Positions 11,585 through 23,117 are shown, counted from the first letter of the stretch. The stretch is DNA of 64,000 nt from Paramarasmius palmivorus (GCA_037176845.1 JAYKXP010000040.1:248001-312000), one strand, 5' to 3'. Translations and numbers: made by a program. The notes: a model not told the origin generated them from the letters alone.

Positions 11585-12640
11585 CACAATTTGGTAGCTC
11601 GTCCATGTTCCCGATATCAATGATGAGCTGCAAGTTGAGTCCACTACATGATCGTGCTAAAAGCATCGAGAGAAGACCCAGCGCAACAAATCTGGCACGC
11701 TAGCGCGTGTTTTTCTGCAAACCGTTGCGTAACAATTGTCAGTAACGGCCCTACAAGGATATCACAAGAGAACTGAATTGTTGGAGAAGAGCTATGAGTA
11801 TAGCAGATGAAACTTTATAGTATCTTTACGCCGGTCATGATTCCTTGACACATCAGAAATTGCCCATACTGACCAACGAGAATGGTGGCAATGATGAGAA
11901 TGACACTAGAGGCGATGAGTATGGAATATGCCGAATAGATGGCTAATGATCGGTGACCATGCAAGGAAGGACGTTGTACAGCTGTCAATCAGCATCGCAG
12001 TGCATGTATCATATCACAAAGACCGTATTGAGTCAATCCGCGCTCTTTGGGGGGTATGTTGAACTGTGATAAAGATCCAAAAATAGCAACGCACATGTTG
12101 GAAGACAATGATTGCCTAAGCAGCGAGCGCTCATAAAACGCCTGGAGGACCTGTAGTAGGAAGCCATGTATCAGTATGAGGCGTCATGCTACAGATAAAG
12201 ACGACCTACCTGGCAGGCCATATTTGGAGCCAAAACGTTAGTCACAGGAAGCCAAAACCACGAGGACAACAAAGAGTATTCGTCTGTATGTGTCCTCAAT
12301 AATCGCATACACGAGGGTGTTGATACTCACGTCGTAAACGTTCAACAGCTTATCTGTGGATTAAGTGCAATCAGCGCTGTGTTAATTCGATTTGCGAGTA
12401 TCACGTACCCCGAAAACTACCAGCCAATCACGAACACCGCCATCGGCTACTTTGTCCTCAATCTGAACTGCTTATGTTTTGTTGTCCGGAACCTTGGTTT
12501 TGGACGGTATAACGTCGCTGTTCTCCATCTCGGTTACTTCAGCTTGTCGTTATTGGAGCCTTGGGTCACAGTTGCCGTTAATTTCCGCAGCAGCGACATG
12601 GCCGCAGAATGAAAAGAAGGTTATTTAGGTCTCGATGTAT
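11585..12640 (-). pseudogene. Monocarboxylate-transporter-like (MFS) pseudogene A
   Basis: Reverse-strand reading gives DKVADGGVRDWLVVFG, the PDGGxxAWLVVxG start of fungal monocarboxylate-type MFS permeases. Further on are GQYGQFLMCQGIMTG and IVTQRFAEKHALA in the order expected for helices 3-5. Frames change repeatedly and stops occur, so no transporter could be made. It lies tail-to-tail with the K relic on its left and head-to-head with segment F on its right, an order repeated at 21.3-23.1 and 28.4-29.2 kb. Confidence 0.7.
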
Positions 12641-12688
12641 CCATAATGAAGGTATGAATGTTAAATGTCAGGGACCCCTGTAACGAAA

Positions 12689-14243
12689 AAGTTGAAGCAC
12701 AACGAACGATGATGGCGGTTACCGTTCAGTTGAAAGGAGCGCGTTACGCAACTCGGTGAAGGTCTTGTGACGAGTGTGACTGTCACACCTCTCCTCGTTT
12801 TGCGCCCATCATCGGCATCCTCAATCTTCGTCTTGTATCCACAGTAAGTCTCCCAAAATTGGGGAGGTGAAAGAAATAGTTCTAAGCCCTCATATAGTCG
12901 CGGCATAGACCCAGAATCAAGCCCCTCAGTACTCACCAGACGTCGACTTTCCCAAACGCATCGATTACTTCAACGCCTTCATCTCTTGTCTTTTTGACCT
13001 CCATCCTTCCGCAAACACATCTGAAACGAATCATCACGGGTCTCTCAATCACCTCTTGCACGTCAATCGCTCAGGTTGACCGCCTTTCTCGATACCAACC
13101 CGTAGGATGTGCAACAGCTATGTATGCTTTCCACTCCTCCCAGCCAGAAGAAACGCTTACTATCTGTAAACAGCTCGACTATTCACCGCAAAAGGGAGAC
13201 TTCTTACTCCTTTTGACTGTTTGCTATGGTTACCTGGACACGTTCGCCAACATGCGAGGGATATCGTTTATCTCTAGGGACCTTGGTATGTGTTATATTT
13301 CTCCAAACTTGCTAGTCCTAATCTCATTTCGTTCCTCCAAGCACTCCATTTCTGCACCACTTCTCCACTTCTATCTTCCCTGCGACACCTGTGGTCGCCT
13401 TTCCTACCTCAACGTGACACTCCCATGTCGACCTTCCTCTCACTGGACGCGTTTCTCTACCTCCAGCCCGCAGAGCCGTAGCATGAATCAGAATACATAA
13501 ATCTATTATCCCCGCTACTCCCGCGTAACAAAACTCCCATTGTTGGTCTGTAGGAACGATAGTGTACGGTGGCTCTCGTTTACCTCCGAGAACCTTGGTA
13601 CGTCATACTCCTCTCCAAATTTGCCTCGAATAACACGCATTGTATAGCTCCAGCCTCATGCACCCCAGCGCTTTAACTCGACACTGGTCCCCACCTTCAT
13701 CCTCCTGTAGCCTTTTACCTCAGCGTGATACACCACACCCACGTAGATGTTCCTCCTTCCCCATTGGATCCATTTCTCCATATTACTTGCAGCTTGACAA
13801 AAGACAACAACTTCGTGGAACGCATTAACGGAACCGACAAAGAGCTGCAGCCACGTACGTTCTCCATTACTCCTACCTAGGACAAATGCTTACCATTCGT
13901 CCATAGGAACACCCTCCCCTGCTGCTTCAACCCACAGAACTTTTCGAACCTGCTAGCTACTGTCTGCTCTGACCCAGGAACCTGGTATGTCACTACTATA
14001 TCTCTCAGCGCAGCTCGCCCGACCCATGCTCCCCAGACCATGAACTCGAGAAGACGTTCATGCAACCTACATCCTCTCCTCTATTCTTGCCTTTCCCTCC
14101 CCGACTCCCACCTGTTCCCAACTACACACACTTCGGCTTCGACTTCCCTCTTTTGAACGGTCGGTACGAATAGATACCCCGGCACCTGAAGCTTAAAGTT
14201 GCCAGCAAGTGAACACGGGAGCGTACACGAACCACAGAAACAT
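12689..14243 (+). repeat. Segment F, copy 2 (degenerate, unidentified, intron-like)
   Basis: One of seven copies of a segment ending at a tRNA-Val gene. It begins just after the reversed MCT start, holds the palindrome GTGTGACTGTCACAC at 12774-12788, then an intron-like piece (GTAAGT..TATAG, about 12844-12899) and an exon-like piece. In the exon-like piece one frame is similar between copies: F..FNAFIS.LLTSILPQTHLKRI at about 12948-13035, and LDTFANMRGISFISRDLG in this copy. Further GTACGT..AG pieces follow. Stops interrupt the frame in every copy. I do not recognise the ancestral protein. Confidence 0.55.
12774..12788. promoter_or_regulatory. Conserved palindrome GTGTGACTGTCACAC
   Basis: Perfect 15-bp palindrome around a central T. 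It recurs at 23155-23169 and 29580-29594, in slightly altered form at 52165-52177 and 55663-55680, and as GTGACTGTGACAGTCAC at about 59134-59150. It sits between the reversed MCT relic and segment F, where a shared promoter would lie. A regulatory role is inferred. Confidence 0.5.
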
Positions 14244-14338
14244 GGTTCGAGGGAATAGTTAGTTGTCGCATCTGTCTAGCATTACGTCTCGGATCGTTGT
14301 GACACAGAAGGTCCCCAGCTCGAGCCTGGGTCAAATCA
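14244..14338 (+). pseudogene. tRNA-Val pseudogene with anticodon changed to AGC
   Basis: It aligns over its full length with tRNA-Val(AAC). Changes break it: the D stem is GAA instead of GCG, position 8 is G, the acceptor arm has a C-A mismatch (TCAAATC), and the T loop begins CTCGAG. The anticodon loop is CTAGCA, so the valine body now carries an alanine anticodon. No working tRNA is expected. Confidence 0.85.
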
Positions 14339-15402
14339 TGACGACGCGTTCACTTTCCTTTGGTTTGCCTCAGCTAGAATACACGAATGTTATAGCATTC
14401 TCCTAGCATGTACTATTAATGCACTGTTCACCTTCTATCACAAGGACATGATCCACGTCAAGATTGCATTTGATTGAGCCCAACGACTTCGCCCTGTGTA
14501 GCTGAACGATGGCGACCCGATGTGCTCTCGAATCGTGGGCTCACGAGAACCGTCAGTGGTGGATTGACAGTCATCAGGGAACGTGTACGACCTATTTCAT
14601 CATTCCTACGCCCAGTCAATCTTCTGTATCCATTAATTTCGGGAACGCTTGACTACAAAACAATTTTACCGGTTCAATCTTGAAAGCAAGACTGAGAGTC
14701 ACGGGACATTCTTCGAAGGTGTTGATCTTCTTTCCTTCCATCATGGACCCACTCAACGACCCCAACAGCCGAGGGTTCTATATCCGAGTATCGCGATGGA
14801 ATGTATGCAGCTTGGGACAACCTTCACACGTAGGACAGCTCATCGCTGTTTTACCGGGCACTCGTGATCAATGGCTTCATTACAGCAGTTTTTGATTCAC
14901 TCAAAAAAGCTACGAGTATTCGATATGGAGGCTTTTTAGACAGCATAAACTCCGTAGATAGTATATGGAAACAAATACACACTGCAGCGAGTGGAGTCTA
15001 TTTTGGTAGAAACAGGATGGGATAAGAATAATGTTCGGTTTGCGGGAATATTTGCCCCAGACCGGTAATCCGGACTGCATATAAGGCAATTTCTTTAATC
15101 TTTGTCGGGCAAGGATCCTGTCATTTTTGCTCGGCTAATTCATCATCTTTGCTGTTTCTGTAGAAACAGAATACACTCGCTGTAGTGATAACTAGATCAT
15201 TCATATTGTATTATCCCCTCCACTTCTTACAATCAATTTTTCTTCTAGTCTATATGTCGCGAACCACTTGTTACCGTGGGCCACATTGTGATTTCTCACA
15301 ACCACAGCGATGAGGTCGTTACAGTCGATATCTTTATTCAGTGTCTTTCTAGTATCATCATTAATATCAGCACGGGGACATCATTGCACATCAAGGCTTT
15401 AA
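14339..15402. other. Spacer with K first-exon remnant
   Basis: 14690-14900 keeps the K leader and the words around MDPLNDPNSRG before falling out of frame. It matches 25110-25280. 14995-15230 is the duplicated distal promoter block of the following 7TM gene. No intact gene. Confidence 0.6.
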
Positions 15403-15410
15403 CTTATAAG
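15403..15410 (+). promoter_or_regulatory. TATA-like CTTATAAG before 7TM gene 3
   Basis: CTTATAAG followed by TTAAAGGCCAAAG and the conserved 'CATACA..GCC' just before the ATG at 15445. Same spacing as in copies 2, 4 and 6. Confidence 0.6.
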
Positions 15411-15444
15411 TTAAAGGCCAAAGGACTGTGTACCATACACTGCC

Positions 15445-16663
15445 ATGACCGACTCGGACATCTTACAAGCTGTGAAGCTCTATGTGTTATCCACCTTGAT
15501 CGAGTGTATGCTTTACGGTAGGTTCAACGTTGATATAGAGCAAGTATCTTGTGTTGACGTGGGCCACTAGGTGGATTTCTAGTGCTTATGATCATTACGC
15601 TGGTGGCAACTTTTAGAAAGACGATCACATCTCGGATTATTGGTGTCCATGTGATAGGGCTAATAATGTTTTGTCTGGCCTCTGTAGTAAGTATTTACTG
15701 ATTACTTTTTGTCTTTTGATACTGAGCTGAATGATATAGCACGTTATGTCTAACGTCTATCAGGTGCTCCGAGGGTTCAGCGGTGGGGGAGGTATTCTCG
15801 GAGAGTTTAATGGCGTATTTCTACTTCAACAAGTCATTGCCGGGATCCAGATCATTCTTGCGGATGCATCCTGGGTAAGCCTCTTGTATCCTGATGAGCC
15901 TAGACTCATGTCGGTCAGCTATATCGACTTCACATAGTTTGGGGGGGCAACAAACGTGTGACTTACCCCTTCGTATTTCTTCTCATTTCAACAACAGGTC
16001 TCGGAGTTTACACTACCGTTCTTTTTGGAAAAGGAACAACAGATGCTGAAGCCTCTATTCTCTATGAAATACGGACAACTGGTATCGCCCTCGTGGTTAT
16101 GGCTCTGGCTTCAAGCGTTGGATTTACTAGTAAGTTGCAGTCCTTTTCACATTCTCATCGCAATAACAGACTATGTCAATCAGTTCTCATTACATTTCGC
16201 GTGTGCTTCGTGAACCGGAAAGCGAAGCAGCACGATGGTGTGGGGCAGAGTAGTTTGGGACACAGTGGTTTGGGGCACAACGGCGTGGGGCACGCTCGCA
16301 GCATCCTCAAGTATTTCATCATATTGGTCATTGAATCGGGTGCAATATACAGCACTTTCTTGCTGCTCTACTTGATACCGCTCGTACGTAATAGCGCCTT
16401 GAGCACCATCCCTAACGAAGCGGTGAGTTGCGATTCTGTTGAAAGACATTCTTATTAATGATTGAGTTGGCAGCTCATACAAGTTGTGGTAAGTTAACAG
16501 CTAGATGATGCTCCCATGCTCATAATTTCACTAGGGAATTGTTTACTACATGATGCTGTTTCAGTCGACGCTTCCTCTCACAGAACCCATACCCACAGAC
16601 ACAAACGAAAACTTGGGACTGCATTCTCGAGGCTTCTCCACCGGTAGTCATACTCTATGCTAA
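15445..16663 (+). CDS. Seven-helix membrane protein, family copy 3, with repeat-expanded loop
   Basis: Exons 15445-15517, 15571-15686, 15740-15874, 15919-16129, 16184-16422, 16474-16488 and 16535-16663 join in phase to 305 aa. Exon 5 is longer than in the sister copies because the loop between helices 5 and 6 holds a tandem 5-residue repeat, VGQSSLGHSGLGHNGVGHAR (16240-16300). Exon 3 is one codon shorter, at FNGVF. The tail is replaced by a shorter, unrelated-looking end (HSRGFSTGSHTLC) owing to frame changes in exon 7. The helical core is intact. Role unknown. Confidence 0.83.
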
Positions 16664-16789
16664 AAATAGAAGACTGAAGGGGAAGGAAAAATATAATGGC
16701 TTCGAACCTTCAAAGCTTCTGGATAGACCAAAACCGAACTTTGATGTGTCTTGTACCAGTTATCAATAAAGATGATCCTGAATGCCAAT

Positions 16790-17345
16790 TCAAGCAGAAA
16801 GTCCTGAATTCAACAAATCCATGAACCACATTGCACTCATGATTGGACGCACTAGCGAAGCAACATCCTCAATGAGTAACCCGATATGGGACGCTGAAGA
16901 GCATTGACCGCACTGACCTTGATCAAATACACCGAACAAACGGGAGATATCAAAGAGACCAAAAGGTATCAAGGGTACGTGCACGTGTGGTAGTGTTGTC
17001 GGTAACTCCATAGCGATCCATATTAAGTACCTGCTGCGAGCGATCATACGTATTGGACAAGGAGATGCTAGTACGTACTCTGATTAGCCGGGCGGCGAAC
17101 AGACGGAGAATAGCACTCCCCACAAGAACAGGAACTTTGATGTGTATATCCCATTGCCGCGCGTCAAAACCCACCAACCATTCACAAACAGGACTGGAGT
17201 TTCCTTTCAGAGCGTCTATCAACTCCCAACTCTGTGCAAACCCGTCTGAAACAGAGACGGTCCCCTTTGTAGACATGGTACCTACTGATACCATAATGTC
17301 CGTAAGGCGCTACCTGTGGTCCAGAAGTGGCATTTCAGGTTAAGG
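16790..17345 (-). pseudogene. Fragment G, membrane-protein-like relic
   Basis: Minus-strand reading gives a frame with KGNSSPVCEWLVGFDARQWD and VPVLVGSAILRLFAARLIR. A GTACGT..CGCAG intron-like piece follows, then a second frame YLIWIAMELPTTLPHVHVPL and LFDISRLFGVFDQG. The hydrophobic pattern suggests membrane helices. Related pieces occur at 10690-10960 and 34870-35070. I do not recognise the family. It probably lacks its start and end, so it is treated as a broken copy. Confidence 0.45.
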
Positions 17346-17704
17346 GAAGGAGACGGAGCGATTGACTTGATCAACTATTCAAGCGATTGAAGAAATTTGC
17401 CGCGAGAAGGATTGGAATAGTGAGCCGCACATCGTTTCAATGGAACGACGACGATACACTGTGTGAGACACTAAAACTCGGGGACCGAGAACTTTGGTTT
17501 TTCATCGTATTTGGGAGAATCAATTCCATCGTCGGTTCCGGGAATCATAGGAGGTAGATAACTCGAATGAAACCAGCCTGAGGAGGTCGGAGAGCCTAGA
17601 GTAAAGTTGGATTCACAACGAGACCGTCACGATCGTCATGGTTGTTCAAAAGAATGGAGCACGCTTTATGTGATGGAACTTGGATGGAACAGCTACTGTG
17701 ACAG
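17346..17704. other. Spacer up to the hAT insertion
   Basis: No gene or repeat recognised. The last 8 bp (TGTGACAG, 17697-17704) are the left target-site duplication of the hAT element. Confidence 0.5.
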
Positions 17705-19532
17705 TAGGGATGTTAACTGCTGGGCTAAAAGCTGCTTATTAGCATAGCATAGCATTTAGCACCTTAGCAGCTAACACTAAATGCTATGTTGCAGCATTTA
17801 GTGTTAGCTGCTTTTATGTGCTTAAACAGGCTTAGTAGCAGCTTAGCTGGTATACCTAAGTGTCATATCAATAGGGCAATGATATATGATGTAGTAGAGA
17901 GAGACAGAGGATTGAGACAACTGTACAAGCACTCACAACTAGATAAATATATAACCATTGTTACCAATGTGAGTTTACACCTTTTATCATGACTGTGGGA
18001 CATGCAATAATAGAAAACAAGATTGATAACACAGAATGTATGAAGTACAAGGTCAAAAAAAAAGATTGAGTAGCTCAGAGTCCATGTGGTAGTACAGGTG
18101 CTCATCCAAAAGTCATTACAAAGGAAGAAATTACATATCTCAAGCTACAGTGATTGGATTCTTTTCAACCCTGGGTCATTTTTTAAGTGTTTTTTCATCC
18201 TGAATTCGATTTTGAGGTTTTCCAAGCCTCCAGATCACTCCCTGCAATACTATATTCATATTACATGTTTTCTGTAATTGTGAAAGAAATGATGCATCTG
18301 GCATAAGGATTCCTGTCATGGGATTCATGGAGGCAATTGATATTTCTGTTCTATGCACAGTGAACAGCCTCTGATTCATTTTTGGTGATTTTAGGAGCAA
18401 TCCCCATGCTCCAGTACAAAAAAACCCCTAAAAATGCGATTTTTTGTATAGCAACATACAGATGTAATCAAAAAATGTTATTTTATTGTAGGAAAGTGTA
18501 TTTTGGATGCCTGAACTCGATTATAATCTCTCCTTTGTGCTGGGATGTTTCCCTGAGGTGCTATTCATGTATTACTGCCTGTATTATATAACTGTACAAT
18601 ACATTGGTTAAACAAGGTGTTGCAGATACAGGAGTGCTTGGGCAAGTATATAACTGTAATTTTTACACCATAGAGTGGGTTATAAACAAGAATTAGCCCA
18701 TCCCAATCATTTGCTGTGGTACAGTATTTCTAATGTCAAAAAAAAAGCAAATTTAGCTGTAGTAAATCTGGAAAAATAGGCAGCCCTCCAGGATTGTATT
18801 TCAATCTAGGGGACATATATATCATCCCTCATTCACAATATCTAAGCCCCAGCTGCATTACATCCCATCCTGTAATTTTATTTCCCCAATTTCAGAGATT
18901 TTCAGTATTTTAGATATTTGTGCACCATTATCCCACTAATTCATATACTATTTGGTGTTCCCAGGCTTGTATTTAATGTATCTAGGTCCTCCAACTTACC
19001 CCATGCCAACATCTGGCCTATAGTCTAAGATCCAATATGCCATTTTCCTGAATTACCATATTTGGACTGGTTTTTTTGCATTCCCCTGCCCCCCAATGAT
19101 TTGATTCCAGGTGAAAAATAGTGAGGTAAGGCCACCTTCCATTTTGGGAAGCCAAAAGCGGAGTAGGGAGGCATCAGGAGGCATGCCAAATGGTGTCAGG
19201 AAGTGTGGGAATAATTTTCCTGTAAAAAAAGCGCTGAAAAAAGCACCCAAACACTTGTTCAAATTCCATATTGAGTGTCATATGGCTATAAAGGTGCCCA
19301 TGGTGCCCAATGGTGCCTCAAGCTTGAACTCCATTTTTTTTCCACATCCTATGTTGTCTACTAATACTCTACACTATATTATTTGACTATTTTATCAAGC
19401 TTTAATGAGCTCAAGCTGCTAGCTGGAATAGCATAGCCATAGTCAGTAAGCTTACTGGCTATGACTAGCACATAAGTCTTAGCTGCTCATAGCATAGCCA
19501 TAGCATAGCATAGCCAGCCGTTAACATCCCTA
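17705..19532. mobile_element. Non-autonomous hAT transposon, 1828 bp
   Basis: The ends are inverted: TAGGGATGTTAACTGCTGG on the left and the reverse complement TAGGGATGTTAACGGCTGG on the right. Perfect 8-bp target duplications TGTGACAG flank it at 17697-17704 and 19533-19540. Terminal TAGGG and 8-bp duplications are hallmarks of the hAT superfamily. Subterminal regions are crowded with TAGCATAGCATAGC and related words, probable transposase-binding repeats. The interior is AT-rich, unlike its surroundings, and has no transposase frame, so it must be mobilised in trans. The insertion lies in an F-type segment. Confidence 0.92.
17766..17812. repeat. Perfect 20-bp hairpin inside the hAT element
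   Basis: AGCAGCTAACACTAAATGCT (17766-17785) is followed after 7 nt by its exact reverse complement (17793-17812). It lies in the left subterminal repeat zone. Confidence 0.9.
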
Positions 19533-19540
19533 TGTGACAG

Positions 19541-20015
19541 GCATCAGTGTCACGGTTTCCCTCGTCCGGGTCGTCCATCATAATGATCAGTGATCATTGG
19601 CTACCACTGATTCACCATCTTCCAACTGGACCCACTGTAAGTAGATCCAATCATCATTTTTTTCACAGCCCACGGAATAGGCCCAGAGCCCCTCTCATCG
19701 CTACTCACTCGAACCAACATTAGACGTCAACTTTTTCAAGCACACCAACCACTTAAACGCCTTTATCTCTCCATCTCCATCTCTGGCGCACATATATCCA
19801 GTGAACTCGATATGTCCGCTCGGCTCCCCCTACCTCTTTAATTCATCATCTCTACTCGGCCAGTACCCCAGTCTGTCTCGTGTCCATCAATTTAAACCTC
19901 GGGAACGCTTGACCGCAAAGCTATTTTACCCAGGGCGCTTGCGATTAATGGTTCAGTCATTAAAACTCGGAGCAAGACGCAGAATCACTGGTCATTGACA
20001 ACGTGTTGATCTTCT
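19541..20015 (+). repeat. Segment F fragment and K leader
   Basis: 19620-19740 aligns with F (GTAAGT..CACAG intron-like piece, 'TTAGACGTCAACTTTTTCAA'). 19795-20015 aligns with 27140-27360 before the K gene. No coding frame. Confidence 0.55.
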
Positions 20016-20018
20016 TTC

Positions 20019-20169
20019 CACTGGGTGCATGGACCAATACAATGTGACAGTATATTGATGAGATATAGGTATTTTATTGACCAGCTTATTGACCACCACT
20101 GTGCTGATCAATATAAAACCTATACACCATCAATATATTGTCGTAGGATAATGGTCCATGCACCCAGTG
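20019..20169. mobile_element. CACTA-type foldback MITE, 151 bp
   Basis: It begins CACTGGGTGCATGGACCA and ends with its exact reverse complement. The homology continues imperfectly inward (TATATTGATGAGATATAGG against TATATTGATGGTGTATAGG), so the whole element can fold into one hairpin. Comparison with the empty sites before the K copies at 11056 and 27376 shows a 3-bp TTC duplication (20016-20018 and 20170-20172). CACTG ends with 3-bp duplications point to the CACTA/CMC superfamily. No coding capacity. Confidence 0.88.
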
Positions 20170-20177
20170 TTCCTTCC

Positions 20178-21095
20178 ATGATGTACCCGTTCGACCCCAA
20201 CGACCAAGATTCTATATCCGAGTATCGCGATGCGATGTACCGCCTCCGATACGCGGCTTTGGACAAGCCTTTACACGTAGGACAGCTCATCAAGCTATGC
20301 TTGGAGCAGCCTACAAAGTCACTCTACGGACGAGACCTTCCCAAGCTGCCTTTTGGGTTCGAATATGAATATGTCCTCACGAGACCTGTCCAAAACAATC
20401 ATGTGGAGTGTTAACTTCGATATTACGTGTGGATAGCTGCTCCCTTCATCCCGGGAGTCCTGGGAACGGAGGTAGTATCAAAATTCATTCCGCCCGCACA
20501 TCAAGCACTTCCGGGAAAGGATATCGTCCCACATCGATGGGTACCTCCAGCGATAATCGCTCAGTGTCAAGCGGAAGCATATGAGCGACTTGATCACTTA
20601 CAGGGAGAGTAGATTCCTTACCATTTTGGAGGATTCGAGTTGCGCGAACTATATGCACGTTAGATCCGGATGCAAGCCGCTGACTTTGCAGGGACATAAG
20701 GACATTGAGATGCCCTGGGGTGAGAGCGTATATCTCATTGCTATGGAGTATATACTAGTGTCGTTCGTCGAGTCTGTAGACGCTATTAGGGATACTAATG
20801 TTTTCCTCGACATTGTGAGCAAACTAATGTTCGAATTTCCTTCCTTCTACGTATTACTGACCGCCAACAGCTTCAATCCGGTGTCACAGCCCTCCTCTCA
20901 GCCCATGAAAAAGCCATCGTTCGTCAGAATCTCGACGAAACAAACGTTCGGTTTGACGCGTTCACGAACAAGGCGGTGTTTATCGGTTGGAAGAACAATC
21001 TTGCATACAACAATTCTCGCAACGCTTTTACTTCCTCGTGTATGGACGACAAATGTCGTCTTTTTCACTTGTTCTTTCAGTTCAAGCTTCATTGA
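20178..21095 (+). pseudogene. Kinase-like gene K, pseudogene with two nonsense codons
   Basis: It starts MMYPFDPNDQDSISEYRDAM and follows the intact copy at 27376 codon by codon. It has in-frame TAA at 20412-20414 and TAG at 20610-20612. The first 5' splice site is also lost (GT changed to TT at 20640-20641). Exon 2 (VYLIAMEYILVSFVESV) and exon 3 remain. The catalytic loop reads RQNLDETN, with Asn for Asp, and the metal-binding site reads FIGW, with Gly for Asp, exactly as in the 27-kb gene. The CACTA MITE sits 9 bp before its ATG. Confidence 0.88.
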
Positions 21096-21339
21096 CAAGG
21101 AATAAGCATGATGATTATGGAAAGTGCGTGTTTGCGTGAGGCATTCAAACACAGTTGGAGGCAGTGGGAAAAGAAGGTAGACCGAATAGAGACAGATGCA
21201 GATGACGGGTATGTTGTTGCGCCACGTTAGGTTGATTGAAGCATGTCATGATTACTTCTGGCATGTGTACCGCAGAATGCCCCCACAAAATTATATGTCC
21301 CGACTGTTTTTATGCTGTATGATACTCGTAACAAGTGCA

Positions 21340-23070
21340 TCGCATAGCCTATATTACCGGGAAACTAGCAACACTTGCGCCGTGAGGAGCTTTTAGTACG
21401 GGGATAATGTATGGATATAGTTGTAGTAACTGAGCTTGGTAGCGACACGAGAGGCATGAAATACTGTATCTACATGATCCTGCTGAAAATCTTGTGTGAA
21501 TGAACCTGTAAGCGAAGTGTTCAGCCGCTGATGTGATACTCTCAAGTCTCACCCAAATATGATGGCGATAGCAATGAATCCCAATCGCGTTTCGACACTG
21601 CCAGAAGAGAGTTACTACCCCTTCCACGATTGTTGAAGGGATCATATGGTTTATCGGAGCTACGAGTAGGCAAGGGTATGTTCCGTAGCATGAGCAACGA
21701 AAGAAATACACTGACCGATGTCAGTGGCAAAGACTCTTTCTACAAAATCACCAATACCTGAGCTGACGTTTATGATAGCCACAAGGTTGTAGCAAAGTCT
21801 TTCAGAGTTCCCTTTCGACACCGCAAAGCATGCGATGTATGTCATAACTACAGAGTTCAGACAAGCGGAACGGTGGCTGAAAAATGACAACACCGTACAG
21901 GTATAGAACCCGACAAAAGTGAATAATGTGGCCAAATAATATATGGCAAATAGTAGTGATTTCAGGGTTTTAATACTTAGTAATGGCTCTTGCGGTTATG
22001 TCGGCGGTTATCGTCTGCGAATAGTCTAGCTCAATCACATCAAGTTGGAGTTAATCCCCAGAAATAGCTTTTACTCTTGACATTCGTGAGTGAAAGAGCT
22101 ACGATCTCAATCAGTTCAAAAACACTTATGAACGATGGGGATCTAACACGACTTTTGGTTAGGCACGTGTAAAGAAACACCAGCGACGCATGAATGTCGC
22201 ACCCGATGCGAGGAAGTAGCGTCCTAGCGACTACCGGAAGGAGTGTTCCGCCGAGAGGAGACCTAGCGAAACCAATCCCCAATGCCAATACGTGTTTTTC
22301 TTCAAGCCATTGCGCAAAAATTGCTGGTATCGGCCATCCAAGGATACCACACGCCAACTGAATTGTCGGAGGAGCGCTTTGAGTAGATTCTCGAAAATGA
22401 CAGTGTGAAGTATCCTGATGCCATTTACGATACCTTGACAAATCAGAAATTGCTGATATGCGACGAGGATACTGGTACTCGAAGCCAGGTATACCATGTC
22501 GACCAGATGGCCAACGATCATGATAAAGATCCAAAGGAAGACGATGATTCCCTAAATAGAACGCTTGGAAAACCTGTAGTAGGAAGCCAGTCAGTATGGG
22601 GCGTCATGCTGCGGGTAAGCATAACTTACACCCTGAGATCCAGCAAGCCGTCCCTGCAGCTAAATTGTAAGCTACAGAACGGGGAAGACCCCTCAGGAAT
22701 CGCGTACACAACGATGATGCTGATACTCACATCGTAGACGTACAACAGCCTATCTATGAATTAAGTACGATCAGCGTTGGGTTAGTTCGCGCTGCGAGTA
22801 TTACGTACCCCAAGAACCACCAGCCATGCATGCAAACCAACATCGGGTACATCCTGAACTATATGTGTTTCGTTGTAAATGATGTTGATTAAAAAAGATA
22901 TAGCGTCGCTCTTTACCGTCTCGGTAGATTTGCCTTCCTTCAGGCTTCAGCTTGTCGTTGCTGGGCCCCGTTGTCGTTGGTTTCCGCAGTAGCGATAGCG
23001 GTTGCGGTAAAGTCAACAGTGACCGCGGGTTGAAAACAAGATTTTTAGGTTTCGATGGGTCCATAATAGA
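21340..23070 (-). pseudogene. Monocarboxylate-transporter-like (MFS) pseudogene B
   Basis: The longest of three relics. Minus-strand frames give VPDVGLHAWLVVLG (about 22810-22850), AYQQFLICQGIVNGI, then LALGIGFARSPLGGTLLPVVARTLLPRIG. The C-terminal half follows with GNSERLCYNLVAIINVSSGIG and NHMIPSTIVEGVVTLFWQCRNAIGI. These match the helix order of fungal monocarboxylate permeases (LALGIAxxGSSLGG, GISxDLAFYLLxIxNAxSxxGR, GPLNxMIPxT). Frameshifts separate the pieces. Confidence 0.75.
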
Positions 23071-23117
23071 GGTATAAATGCCAAATGTCAGGAATCCCTT
23101 GTAACACAAGGACGATG

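Noticed and set aside
18900..19400. Possible transposase coding part of the 17.7-kb hAT
   Set aside because: AT-rich with short frames only; no DDE or hAT dimerisation motif.
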